Shown one piece after another: positions 43,039-54,141 of a stretch of 64,000 bases of DNA (the stretch's first letter is position 1; each line of letters opens with the position of its first letter). The stretch lies in contig CM020620.1 in NCBI GenBank assembly GCA_009829735.1, forward strand, positions 3,774,299-3,838,298, given 5' to 3'. The DNA is from Pyropia yezoensis (taxonomy: Eukaryota; Rhodophyta; Bangiophyceae; Bangiales; Bangiaceae). Below the pieces are notes generated by a model, which was not told the DNA's origin, ran no database searches, and was given only the letters and a program-made list of their open reading frames with translations. The position numbers were made by a program, and so were the translations under genes.

Positions 43039-45049
43039 GGGGGACAGGTCGTCCAGGGAGACGGTTGCCGACGTGAGCGGCGGCAGGGGGGGGGGGTCCC
43101 CGGGGGGGGGGGCGGCACCGCACCCCCCGCGCTGGCCGCCACCGACCCGCCGGCCGTGCCGGGGGGGGGGGCACCCGCCGCGGCAGCGCCCGCGGGTGGG
43201 GCGGCCCCCCCCTCGCCGCCGCTGCCACCGCCATTGCCGCCGCCGTCGGCCGCCGCCGCCGCGGCCGGGGCGTCAGCACCCCCCGCCGCCCCCTCCCCCC
43301 CCCGGCGGCGGCCGCCGACGCCGACGAGGAGAGGGAGGCTGCCCGCTTGCGCGGCCGCGACGGCCGCTTCCTCACCCCCCCCCGCCACCCGCCCCCCCCC
43401 CCCCGGGGGGCGTGGCGGCAGCGGCGGCCACCGCCCACCCCCCGCTCCGCCTCCCCCCCCCCGCGCCCCTCCCGGCCCCCAGCGCACAGCGGGTGGCGGC
43501 GGCGGTGGCGAGGGCGGGCACCCCCGCCGCCGCCGCCGCCGCCGCCCCCCCCCCCCTGGCACGCCCGCCAGTACCCCCACGCCCGCCACCCCCGCGGCGG
43601 CCGCGTGGCGCCTGCATGGCGGCAGTGGCGGCGGCGGCGGCGGTGGCGGGCGGCGGGCACCCAGCGGGGCGGGGGCGAAAAAGGCGGGCACCACCCCCGC
43701 GCGCCGCAGGGGGGCGGGCATGACGGGCAGCCGCCGCATGCGCGGGGGGGGACAAAGAGGAGCAAGGGGGCGGGGAAGGGGGGGAGGAGCGCGGGGGGGG
43801 TGGTCTTGGGGAGAGGTGACGTCGGGGGGGAGCGTCTGGAGGGGGGGGAGGCAAGAAAAAGAAAGAGGGCGGGGGCGTGGGGGGGGTCGCGTGGGGGAGA
43901 GAGATGGGGGGGGGGGTGATGGCGAGTGAAGTGGGCAGGGAGGCACGATGGAGGGGGGGGAGGGGGGGGCGGGGGGAATGTGGAAACGGGAGTGGGGTTG
44001 TTGCGGGGCGGATGGCCACACGCCCAGCGTGGACGGGGGGGCGTGGGGCGGGGGAGGGGGCTCGACACGGGAAGACGCGTCGAGGACGGGCGGGCGGCCC
44101 CGCGGTGGGCGGGAACGTTCGAACGCGGGCGGACGGTGGCAGGCCCGCTGGCGCAGATCCTTGGGGGATGCCGTCGGGGCCACGACGGCCACGTTGCCAG
44201 GTGCGTCCACGGGAATCCCGTTGTGGCACCGTCCCCCCCCTCCCCCCCCCCCCCTTTCCTCCGCTCTGCCCTGCCCCTCTGGTGGCTGGCGGGTGGGCCC
44301 GCCGGCAGCGCCGCGCGGCTGACGTGCAGCCAGCCCCACTCAGTGTCTCTGATGGGGTTGGGTGTCGGCTGAGGGGGTTGTAGGCCGCCCCCCCTCCTCG
44401 GGGCGCCCGTGGTGCGGGGGGGGGGGAGGGAGGGAGCGGGCAGTCTGGGAGGTCTGGACAGGCGGGAGACCGCCAAGAGTGAGCGCCGCCGAGGGACCTG
44501 CTGCTCCCAGCCCTCCCACCCCGTTGCGCGCGTGCGCACGCCGGCGGGGAGAGGGCAGACCAGAAATGCGAAGCGCGCCAGGCGCCTCCTGTACCAAAAA
44601 AAACAAAGACACGTTTGCCAATGCGCGTGCCGGCCAGGCCCCCGGGGGGAGAGGGGGGGAGACGGCGGCGGCGGCCCGTGCTGGCCGCTCCGCCCGATCC
44701 CCACCAGCGGTTCCCCGCTGACGCTGCTGCCCCCCCCCGGGTCGCCCCCAGCAATCCCTCAGCCGCGGCGGGGGACGCCCCCGCCCCCCCCCCCTCGCAC
44801 ACCCCCTGCCATCACCCCCGCACGTGCCCCTCCCACCAAAGACCGTCTGTCCCTGCCAGTGGACGCGCGGGAGGCGGCCCTCGAAAAACGGGGCGCCTAC
44901 CCCCGCCACGACCACCGACGCCGCCCTCTGCGGCCACGAACACAAATGTTCGGTGCTGGGGGTGGCACTGAAAAAGTTTTCAAGAGGGCTCTCCGACGCC
45001 CGTCCTTCACGCCACCTCCCTCCTCTCCGCCACCGAGTCACCGCCGGGG
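43039..45049. other. MutS upstream region with possible presequence in another frame; rest without gene
   Basis: In the minus direction an ATG at 43721 opens MPAPLRRAGVVPAFFAPAP, a basic, Ala/Pro-rich start like an organelle presequence. About 200 Ala/Gly-rich residues follow in a frame one base off from MutS; G/C runs at 43087-43105 and 43155-43168 separate them. A homopolymer-length error or a small intron would join the two. From 43722 to 45049 are G-runs and C-runs, and a dispersed repeat at 44552-44861. Confidence 0.35.
44552..44861. repeat. Dispersed repeat copy A (downstream of membrane-protein gene)
   Basis: Shares ordered blocks with 51841-52123: a CAGACCAGA start, an A-run followed by CGTTTGCCA, GGAGACG...CCCGTGCTGGCCGC, ATC(C/A)...CAG(C)GG, and ACCAAAGACC near the end. 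The copies are diverged, with indels. Confidence 0.5.
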
Positions 45050-45904
45050 CTACGCGTGATGGCCGTTGCGCTCGGCCATTAGGTTGACCGGCCGGGGCAG
45101 GAGGGGTTGCAGTGCCAGGGACGCGCCGCGCCCCACCACAAACGACACGATGGCTGTCAGGAAAAAGGTGGTAACCAATGCCGTCAACGGCGTGTGGGGC
45201 GTTCGCGTGGAGAACCGGTCGAGCCGCCCAACGCCACGGTGGACGCTGTTGAAGCGGCTCGGGTTGTCCACCGCGACGGTGCGGAGGGCCAGCTCAGCGG
45301 CGGTGGTGGCAACCACAACGGCTGTCAGGACGAGGCCCACCAGCACTGGCCACTGCTCCAGGTCGTCAGGCTCACACTGACGAAAGTAGTTGGTCAGCCT
45401 GCGACGCCAGGTGGGCTTGACCCCATACGCAGCGGTCGGCGGCCGCGTCGCCGACGACGCAACGCGCACCGCGGCGATCAGGACGACGGTCGCAACGTCC
45501 GTCACTGCCATCACAAACACCCGCTCCAACAGAAAAGGCAGCTGCACGCTCAAGCGGTGTAGGAAGGCGGCGGCGGCAGGGTCTGTGGCCGGGAGGGGCG
45601 GCACCACGCTGACCCAGTGCGGCTCGACCGTGTCCACCACGGCCGTCAGCAAAAACATGACCAACCCCCGGAGGGCGATCAGCTCGACAACGGAAAACAG
45701 CGCGATGGCGCCGACGGTGCGGGCGGTGCGGCGCAGTCCCTGCGGATGCGTTCCCAGCCAACAGTAGCCATGAGCGAGCATGATGCACACTTCGTGAATG
45801 AAGCGGCGCCAGCGAGAAGGCGGCCGCACCATCCCGACACCCACTTGCTGCATGTCGCCAACAACGGCGGCGTTGCCTGGCACGCTCGGGGCGCCAAGGC
45901 TCAC
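45050..45904 (-). CDS. Multi-pass membrane protein, unknown family
   Basis: 284 residues in non-repetitive coding sequence. Four hydrophobic segments can be read: AIALFSVVELIALRGLVMFL, ERVFVMAVTDVATVVLIAAV, PVLVGLVLTAVVVATTAAEL and LVTTFFLTAIVSFVVGRGAS. Between helices 2 and 3 is a basic, cytosol-like loop (KPTWRRRLTNYFRQCEPDDL). The start, MSLGAPSVPGNAAVVGDMQQ, is the first ATG of the frame, but an upstream exon cannot be excluded. The end RPVNLMAERNGHHA is hydrophilic. The segment around RRTARTVGAIALFSV resembles the last helix of the 33277-35499 protein only loosely. No function is proposed. Confidence 0.6.
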   Translation of the reverse strand: MSLGAPSVPGNAAVVGDMQQVGVGMVRPPSRWRRFIHEVCIMLAHGYCWLGTHPQGLRRTARTVGAIALFSVVELIALRGLVMFLLTAVVDTVEPHWVSVVPPLPATDPAAAAFLHRLSVQLPFLLERVFVMAVTDVATVVLIAAVRVASSATRPPTAAYGVKPTWRRRLTNYFRQCEPDDLEQWPVLVGLVLTAVVVATTAAELALRTVAVDNPSRFNSVHRGVGRLDRFSTRTPHTPLTALVTTFFLTAIVSFVVGRGASLALQPLLPRPVNLMAERNGHHA

Positions 45905-46161
45905 CGTCAGGCTGAGACATACAGGGGGCGTCCGCGATGAAAGATGATGAAACGGGCCATGGTCCGGGAGGCGGTGACTTTACTTGTTCTTAGGGAGTCA
46001 CGAGTACCTCGCGACGTGAAAGCCCAGTGGTCTTGCTCGAGGGTTGTCGATGGTGGGGGCTGCGGTTCCGTAACATCGTAGGTTGGGGTTACGTTCGGGT
46101 CGGACTCCGACCCGACTGTCGGAGAGGTGTCGTCAGGTTGCAACATACGTACGGCGCACCA
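45905..46161. other. Upstream flank of the membrane-protein gene
   Basis: Less GC-rich; probable promoter region of the minus-strand gene. Nothing else recognised. Confidence 0.4.
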
Positions 46162-46366
46162 TGTACAGTCTGTATCCGGTTATATGCGCCCCAGTTATAT
46201 GACATAAAACTGGGAGATTTCCCTCGCACGAGGGAGCAGGACGCTTTCTGAGAGCCCGACTCGTTCCAAGAAGGCACCTCATTGGTGGAAGTGTTAAAAA
46301 GGGGGAAAGGTGGGGGTGGGCTACAATGTCCGCAAGGGGGTCACACAACTGGATACAGACTGTACA
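46162..46366. mobile_element. MITE-like element, copy A, with terminal inverted repeats
   Basis: Ends are exact 16-bp inverted repeats (46162-46177 and 46351-46366). The similarity continues inwards for about 10 more bp with transitions. The 205-bp body has an internal CCCAGTTATA...AACTGGGAG hairpin near 46191-46216 and GGGCTACAATGTCCGCAAG near 46318. The same ordered blocks occur at 48292-48468. No coding capacity and no clear target-site duplication. Confidence 0.6.
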
Positions 46367-48291
46367 AGATTTTGCTCTTGCACATCGTGCGACTTCGAGC
46401 CTTGTACAGTACATAAATACACAACTACACAGATGACAGCAAGGGGTGCGGTTCGGTTCGCGGCCGTCACAATTCCTCGGCTCACGTCGCAGCGTGAGCG
46501 CCCCGCCGACAGCGCGGTGATGGTGGCGGTGGCGCCCGCGGGGATGCTCGGCCGGTCGGGACTGAGGGCGTCAGCTGCACCCCCGCCGACAGCGATGTGG
46601 CCTCCGCCGCGGCGGCGGTGGCGGCTATTGTGGCCTCCCTCGCAGTCGGCTTGATCGGGGGGGCGGTGGGAGGGGGGGGGGAGGCGGCGATGGGGGGGAG
46701 AGGGTGGAGACGGCGGGGGGTGGGGTCGGCGGAAGCGGGGGAAGGCGGAAGGGCGGGGGGGAGCCGGGCGGGCGGGGGTTGCTGATACAAGGGGGCGTGG
46801 GGGGCCTGAACGGGGGAAGGGGAGAGGGAGACGTAGCAGACACCTGAGCATTGGCTGGCGGGTGGCGTTTGGAAGCAGCAACCGTGCGAAGACAAAAGGC
46901 GCGCACCCTTCGCGCACGTCGCCCCTGCGCAGCACAGCTTATCGACTGTCAAACGTTTCTTGCTTTTTTGGGAAATTCTCGAGCAAAAACCTGCATAAAA
47001 CCTGCATTGACCCCCCCTCAAGGCATCATAGACACCGCTTTTCCCCCCTCTTCTTGCTTTCTGCCTATAACAGCTCGGGCGATTGGTGGTCACCACCTCC
47101 CTTGGTATGACCGGAAGCGCACGAGGCAGGAGAGCACTCTCGTCAAGCGCAAAGAAGCGACCGACCATCGCTGCACCTGGGTGCAATGTTTATACAATCG
47201 CGTTTAAAAACCGCGCAATCTCTCGCACTGGTTAAGCAAAAAACTGCGCGACGACAGCTTTCAAGGGTCTGCTTGGAAAAATCTCTCCACCTTGCTCGAC
47301 ATCTACGGCGTCAATTCTGACCAATGGAACGCTCTATCCAGCAAACAGCAGCGCCACCGCTGTTGTCATTGGTTGATAGAACACCGACAGCGGCCGTCGT
47401 GTCGGTCATCCTGGGGGAGATTCTGTGGCCTTAGCCCAGCCCCTCGATCAGAAAAGCAAAATCGTTCTCGAGCTGATCATTTTCGTGCTCGAGCAGGGCA
47501 AGAATTTGCACAACGAAGCAAGAGATCTGGCCAAAATCGGGCTTGTATCTTGACAGGGGATGAGCAGTGCTGCGCTGCAGGGGCGACCCGACGCGCAGCT
47601 GCGCGTCTGGTCGCTGTGCTAGCACGCACGCACGCGACCATGGCACCCCCAGTTAAGACCCACCGAGAGCGGACACTAGGGTTCAGAGCGAATCCGGATC
47701 AGCCATTGGCTCAGAGCACGCTGTCGGGAGCAAATATGGCATAAGTTGAAAGTTCCCCAGAAATTCGAGGATTTGTACAACGTGTCTGTATGGAATTGGA
47801 GCACAACTGCCTCGGGCACCTGCTGAGGACCTCTGGGGTTGAAATTCAGCACGCCTCATGGGAGCGGGGCGCACTGCTTCACGTGCATCACCACAGCAGC
47901 AACATATTTAAGTGCAATGAGCCTCTGAAAGCTGTATTCACGCGCGGACTAATTGCCGAAGCATTGCGAACCGAATACACATCTTGGGTGCAAAAAAGGG
48001 TGCTTCTTATGCGGCATTTTACTGTGCTTTGAGAGGTACGGTGGCATACCATCTTTTATTTCTTTTTGGTTCTCACTCAGTTACTTCTTGTTATGTGTAG
48101 TCGTTTACATTTTATCTCGTCCAACCAGTAAGTCATATCAACAACAAAGTCGCGCGAACGTTGCACGTGTGGGATGTAATGCAAGATTCGCTGTGAGCCC
48201 CAATGTCGGCCCTTAACTGCGGGTGGGCCACCCAGGCTATTGAGCTAATGTGACGATGGTGAACCTAACTCCACCACTGGCTGCAATGTTC
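46367..48291. other. Gene-poor AT-richer tract with diverged inverted repeat
   Basis: 46910-46980 and the reverse complement of 47450-47595 share blocks (GTCGCCCCTGC, GCAGCAC, CTGTCAA, CTTGCTT, CTCGAGC). A third weaker copy is on the minus strand at about 47690-47830. No convincing gene; the short frames match each other only through these repeats. Confidence 0.4.
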
Positions 48292-48468
48292 AAGTATAGG
48301 TCTTGACCCAGTTATAAGATTATTTGGCACCCCTGCCACTTAACTGGGAGCTGCGCTCGTCTCAGAGGGCGTAGAGCATGGCTCGCGCCGGGGATCGTGC
48401 TGATTGGCTGTAGGCACGGGGGCTACAAAGTGCGCGAGCGTGTCACATAACCGGGTGATGACTGCAAC
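48292..48468. mobile_element. MITE-like element, copy B (diverged)
   Basis: The order of blocks follows copy A: GACCCAGTTATAA ... TTAACTGGGAG hairpin, GGGCTACAAAGTGCGCGAG, GTCACATAACCGGGTGATGACTG (a diverged right terminal repeat). CACATCGTGCG lies just outside, as it does beside copy A. Confidence 0.5.
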
Positions 48469-48867
48469 GAAATCCTGCACATCGTGCGGCCACCAGCAAT
48501 CCGAGCGTTGACCAATGGCGTGTCAGAGCAACCTAACCCCACATCCCATCGACCCCAACCTTGAACCGCACTCCAGCACCAGAATCCGTCGGGACGATGT
48601 GCGGTGGCGGGTGGCCGTGTCGGGCACGAAGGGGTGGCGGTGCTGGAGGGCCGCTATGCGAGAAGACGCGAAGTGGTGCTGCAAGCACAGCCAAGATCAC
48701 ATTGGAGTACTATCTGAGAAGCCGCTCAAGATGGCTTCGTGGGGCAACAAGAAACATCGTGGATGACGTGGTCCGCTTCAAGCGCTGGGCTTCACGCCAG
48801 CAGGCGAGTTCGGGGGAGTGGTGGGCAAACATCAATCACTTTGCTCGGGAGCGGAACCCCACATATT

Positions 48868-48982
48868 GTGCGTCCCGCAAAAAGTGGACGTGCACTGGTC
48901 GTGCAGTGTGGGTTTGATTGGTCCAGTGGCCGATATTTGACATGATCACGACACGAGCACGTCCACTTTTTACGGGACGCAC
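48868..48982. repeat. Inverted repeat, 26-bp arms, 115 bp in total
   Basis: Arms 48868-48893 and 48957-48982 (GTGCGTCCCG[C/T]AAAAAG, then TGGACGTGC) are reverse complements with one mismatch. Weaker pairing extends both ways (ATAT outside, GTCGTG inside). Confidence 0.75.
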
Positions 48983-51840
48983 TATATGTATGACCCACGG
49001 CTCCTCCCGTGTTCCGCAGGAGTCGCGGTGGCGGTCCCAGCGGTGAGTGACGCCACCTGGTCAGGAACGTGACATGTTGTAGAGCTCCGCTCCAGCCGTG
49101 CGCCTTCTGATTGGTGATGATGGAAAATGCAGGCACAGCCGCTCGTTCGTATCCCTCCCCTCTTCTCCTTGTCAACAGAGATCCCCGCTGGGGGGTGCGT
49201 GGCGACGTCGGCACCCTCTTTCCTTCCCCGCCAGCCGTTCGAGGTGCGCGAGACCGCGGCCCTGACACTGCACCAAGTTGCAACGAGGCTACTCCCCGCC
49301 TCGCGGCTACCCGTCATGCGGGCTTTGATCGCTCGCCCTGACATCACGATGGGAGGTATACGCACGTGATCGGGCATGGGAGGCGGCCAGATGGGGAACA
49401 AGTACGTGTGCTGGACTCTTCTTTATGCTGTTTTTTCACCCCGGAGCCCAAGGTAGGTAGCCGATGCTGCGGTAGCGTGGGTCCTGCTCCGATTGAGTGG
49501 CTATGCTTGACTTACGACGGGGTCGGTGGGCGGGAAGAGAGTCCTCCTCGCTAGCGCAACGAGTTCAGTCCGACGCCCCGTACCGGTTCGGATCTTCAGA
49601 GCGCTTGAGCCTCTTCTTGGGCATGCGCTTGATATGAGGGTGGGGGGTGGGGTGGGGTGCATGTTGCGTCATGCTGTGGTGTGGCGCTCACCTCCCCCCC
49701 CCCCCCCCGGCCTGTCTTGGCGGACTGACTGGGAGAGGAGAGGTGGCCGTGGCCTCCGCGGAGCGAGCAGTGAGCCGGCGGCGTTGGGCCCGCCGGTCAG
49801 ACTCCTGCTGCCCACTCACTGCGGCATGCATTCTGTGGTCTTTCCTCTTGCTTGAGCGCTGTCTGGACCAAGGTCCGCCCACTGTCAGGGTTGACAAGGT
49901 GTGGGAATCGTTCCCAGCCCCTCGTCCAGCGCGCATGGCGAGGTCGAACGCGCTCCCCAAGAGCGGCCGTACCCGGGGGTGCGCCCCACCCGGACGGGGC
50001 AGAGTGGTTCTGCTCTGTGGTTTCCCAGCATCGTTCTCATGGGACACATCATGCATGCATGCCAAGCGCTGGACTACCTTCTAGCGTGAGTGGCGGGCCT
50101 CCCGCGCGCGGGTGCAGCACCGGCCCAACGGGCGCTGCCTAGCGCTTGTGGGGTGGTACGTACGGGTATAAATGGGCGTGTCCTCTCTTGCCTCCCCACT
50201 CACGGGTCGCTTCTCCATCGCAGTCCAACGACAGGCGTGTACCTGTGCTTTTGGCAGTCCATCTTGCCTTCTCGCGCACGTCAACATCACCCGGCTATAC
50301 AGCCTCCCCCTTTTTTTCCTTGTACCCCTTTTGGCACCCCTCTGCAATCGTCATCGCTTATCGCCCTCCACTCCCCTGTTGCTGCAAGGCAGGCGAACCA
50401 ACGCGCGCCCCTGCAAGATGCATCGTTCGGATGGGGACGGGAAAAAAGATGAGAACAAGCAGGTTGATGCCAAGACATCCGATGCCGCTCAGGCTGGCTA
50501 GCGCGCCCTGTCGTGCGTGACCCTGCAGCGGGCGTAGTGGTCAAGGTGGACGACGTACGTGAGGCATCCATTGGTTTGTGCCGACGACTCGACTACAAGC
50601 GCTGTGGAACAAAGAGTTGGTAGTCTGGCGGCGGCGGCGAGCTACGATTAACTGTTGCGTCGACGGGGGCGGGCTGTGGGATGTCATGGTGGGAAACGGA
50701 TCTTGGGTTACATATCATAGTTGTCTGCTGTTGGGCGTGGTCGGTAGCTCCCAATGTCACTGCACTGTACAGCACGGGACTCGGGTTGACTCATCTGTGG
50801 CTGGAGCGGTTGTCTTCACCCCACGAGGCGGGGGGTCTGTGTACTCTTGAGGAGCTCTGCGTAACACTCCGGTGCAGGAGGAAGGCGTGGTCCGCTTGTG
50901 GGCCAACAGACGAAAACGAAACCCAGGGATGGGCGCCTTGAGCTCCCGAGCCCGCAGCCCGCCGACCGCCTCCTCGTGGGCACCCCACCACCAGTCTCTG
51001 CTGCACCACACACACTGGACAGCCAGGTATTGACCCGCCCGCCGCCGACCCTGGCCGCCGCCAGCTAGACCCCCACAGCCAAACTCTCGCTCCCAGTCGC
51101 CCTCGGCCGCCACCATCCGCACCCCGGCCCGCGCCGGCCCACCCCCCGCTGTCCCCCGTGAATGGCGTCACCCCCATCCCCGCCATCCCCATCCACCACT
51201 GATGCCCACAGGTACGGCCCGTGGGTGCCCGCCGCCACTCCACCGCTGCGCTCCGACGCCCCATGCCCCGTCCATCGGTGAACGCAGCTCTGGGCCACCG
51301 CCCAGTGTTGCCGCCGGCACGCCCCGCGGTGCCCGTGGCAGCAGACCGCACCGGTTGGCCAGGCGGTGACGGCGGCGGCCGCCGCCCTTGGCGCGACGGC
51401 GGCGATTGTCGACGGCGGCGTAGCGGCAGTGGCGGCCGGTCGCCTGGCGGCGGCAACGACCGGTTGCCGGCGGTCGGCGGGGTGGCGGGGCGGCACTGGT
51501 GAAAGGGTGAGGGCAGGGGGGGGGCAGTGGCATGCTGGGGTTCGCCCCTCTGCCGGAACCCCCCCGCCACCCCCCGCTACCGCTGGTGTCGCCGCCGTCA
51601 CCCCCCGTGGGGATGGCAGATGGGCGGAGCCCGGCAACGTCGGCGGAGCGGTCGGCGGGGCGGCCGCCGCGCCCCCGGGCGCGGCCGTGGTGGCGGTTGG
51701 CGGCGGTGGAGGGGGTGGCGCGACCGGCTGTTCCCGAGCTGCGCTGGTCTCGCTGGCCGGCGGCATGTCGCGGCGGCGGCTTCCTCCTCCTCCCCCTCCC
51801 CCCACCGCCGGCGCGCGCGCGCGCGCCGGCAGGGGCAGCG
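48983..51840. other. Gene-poor tract
   Basis: Intermediate GC content, no domain-bearing frame. A TATAAAT sequence at 50167 precedes a 109-residue frame (50172-50501) with a Lys/Asp-rich tail but no recognisable family. 51060-51830 is GC microsatellite. Confidence 0.4.
50167..50173 (+). promoter_or_regulatory. TATA-like sequence
   Basis: GGGTATAAATGGG stands in GC-rich sequence and is followed by a pyrimidine-rich stretch. A gene downstream is possible but not demonstrated. Confidence 0.25.
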
Positions 51841-52123
51841 GACAGACCAGACTAGGGCACGTACTTCCGTTCCGAAAAAACCTGTTTGCCATTTGTGTTT
51901 GCAGTGCAGTCCCCGGGGGAGGGGGGAGGGCGGAGACGACCCGTGCTGGCCGCCGCCGCCCCACCCCCATCAGTGGCCCCCCACCACCGCCGCTGCCACC
52001 CCCGCGTCACTCTCAACTATCCCTCGCCCGCCGCCCCCAGCCCTCCATACATCCCCCCTCACACCTCCCCCATCCCCCCCCCCCCCCCCCGCCCCCTTGC
52101 CACCAACAAAGACCACCCACCCG
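51841..52123. repeat. Dispersed repeat copy B (abuts the stop of the secreted-protein gene)
   Basis: Counterpart of 44552-44861 in the same orientation. It lies immediately 3' of the minus-strand gene that ends at 52124, as copy A lies 3' of the gene ending at 45050. Confidence 0.5.
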
Positions 52124-54141
52124 TCAGTTGAAGCGCGTGAGGCTGTCCTCAATGGCGCGCCCCCCCCCCCCCATCTCGTCCTCCGCCTCGGCTCGCATCA
52201 TCCGGAACCAGTCCTCGTGCGTCGTCCACCGGCCGTCGAGGGTGCCCGTCCAGCCAACCTTGAGCACCTGCCGCACCGCGTCGGGGCCGGGGCCGTCAGC
52301 CAGCTCCGTGCCGTAGGGGTTGGTGTAAAACACGTCGCCGGCGGCGTCGTCGAGGCCGTCGACGGTGCACAGGTCGCGGCCGACGCGGACATTGTCAAAG
52401 CGGATGGTGCGGTGGACGCCCCGGTTGGCGCGGTTGACCCCCGCATCGCGGTCCACCTCTGCTGCCAAGGCCGTGAGGCCCCCTGTCACCGCGCACTCCC
52501 GGTTGGGGCAGGCAGTGATCGGGTCCTTGATGTCAATGATGAGGCCGCGGCGGCTCTCGCTCGTCGTGCACAGGCTCAGGCCGCCACTCCACTCTTCATA
52601 GCGGCCGCGGGGCAGGTCCTCCCGGTCTACCTCCATGTCTGTGTTGTCATAGTCTCCGCTAAAGACGTTGACGCGCTTGGACATGCGCGGCCGGTCCTTC
52701 TTTACGGCTTCAAACTCGGCAAGGAGCGCCGCCTGGGACTCCCCACCAACGGGCAGCTTTGCCCTGTTGCGGCGAAAGTCGGTGGGCAACGCAAACGCCG
52801 GCCCAAAGTCCCCCTTGATCGACAGGTCCGCCACAATTTCCCCGCCCGACGTGACCGCCGCAAAGGTAACGGTGTGGAAGCGTTGGCGGATACGGAGCAG
52901 CTCCGACGTAGACGCATGGACGCTCAGGTAATACTTGGTACCGTCCTCCCCAACCATGCCGTAACCCTTGAAGCCAGGGTGACTCTCATCCTGGCGCTTG
53001 TTCTTCCACGCGGTGTAGTCGAGGCGGGGCGCGTACGGGGCCATAAAGTCCGGGGCCGTGCCGTGCTCATGGCCATAGTAGCTGATGGGAGGGAAAACCA
53101 AGCGCAAAGGGACAGGACGACCCAAGAAACAGATGACAAAGCAACGTTAGCATCGGTCTACCACATGAGGGACCAACCAGGCCAGGACGCCACGACTGCA
53201 CGGCACGCTCCCAGCCACCCACCGTTCCTCTGCGCTGGCAAAAAGGGAGCAGCCAACATTGCCATCACTTACCACCAATACACCGGGTCCACTTGCGGGT
53301 GCCAGGTGCGCCAGCTCTTGCCAGCCGTGTCCTCGTCCGCCTCATCCACATTGGGCGTCATCCACACGTCATGCAGCTCCTGCGGGCAGCGCGAGTTGGG
53401 CCACACTTCGACCCCGTTGAGGGCCTGCGCCACCGCCGGCCGCGCCGGCGCACTGCCGTCCGCCTCGCCAAGGTAGATGTCAAACGAGTAAAACTTGTCC
53501 CTGCCGCCCGTAATGCCCATCGGCGGGCCGCGGGGAACCGTCACCACCCCCGCCGCGGCGGTCTTGCACCACAGCCCGGCGCGGCCGGGGAGCTCCTTCC
53601 CCTCCCGGACCAGGCGGTCCTCCTCGGGCACGGCCGCCACGCCCGCCAACGTGTAGCCCGGCACATTCACTTCCTCCCCCGTGTTGTACCGCAGCGCCAG
53701 GCACAGCGTCGCGTCGCGGTCCAGGTACAGTTTCAGCCAGTCGTCGACCATCGGCCCGTGGCCGGGCAGCTTGAGGAGGTCCCACCCGACCATTCGGTCA
53801 CGGGCGGCCGCATCCTCCAGCGGGTCGTACGGGTACTTGTTCTGTGCCATGTACGCCTTGGCCCCGCCCGGGATGTAAAGGGCATGGGACGTAAAGGGGC
53901 GGTCCGGCTCGTCCTCACTCAGCTTGAGCTCGTACCAGCGGAGGAGGACGGGGCGGATGTCGGGCTCGGCCACCAGCACGGGATGGTGGCGCCACGGGTC
54001 CCACGACGACTCGGCCGCGGTATCCATCGTGGCCGCCGCCACGGGGCGGGGGCCCACACCCGCCACCGCGGCGGCCGCCGCCACGGCGGCGGCCAGAAGC
54101 AGGGAGCCCGCTGCACGGGGGGAGCGCCGCGCCGTCGCCAT
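52124..54141 (-). CDS. Secreted protein with a WHPQVDP...GHEHG motif, unknown function
   Basis: Two exons, 54141-53273 and 53081-52124, with a 191-bp GTAAGT...ATCAG intron, give 608 residues. The ATG at 54141 opens a clear signal peptide (MATARRSPRAAGSLLLAAAV, then Ala/Val core ending PVAAAT). The mature protein is well-mixed sequence without repeats: SSWDPWRHHPVLVAEPDIRP, then KFYSFDIYLGEADGS. At the splice junction it reads WHPQVDPVYW-CYYGHEHGTAP, later SHPGFKGYGM and ITACPNRECAV. Clustered His/Glu/Asp in HPQVDP-GHEHG is a possible metal site. I do not recognise the family. Similar W-H-P-x-x-D-P plus GHEHG stretches may occur in secreted bacterial and algal proteins, but I cannot confirm this. 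It probably acts outside the cell or in the endomembrane lumen. Confidence 0.75.

Noticed and set aside
50172-50501. 109-codon frame after a TATA-like sequence
   Set aside because: Its ATG overlaps the TATA sequence and the product has no recognisable feature beyond a charged tail; kept only as a possible promoter.
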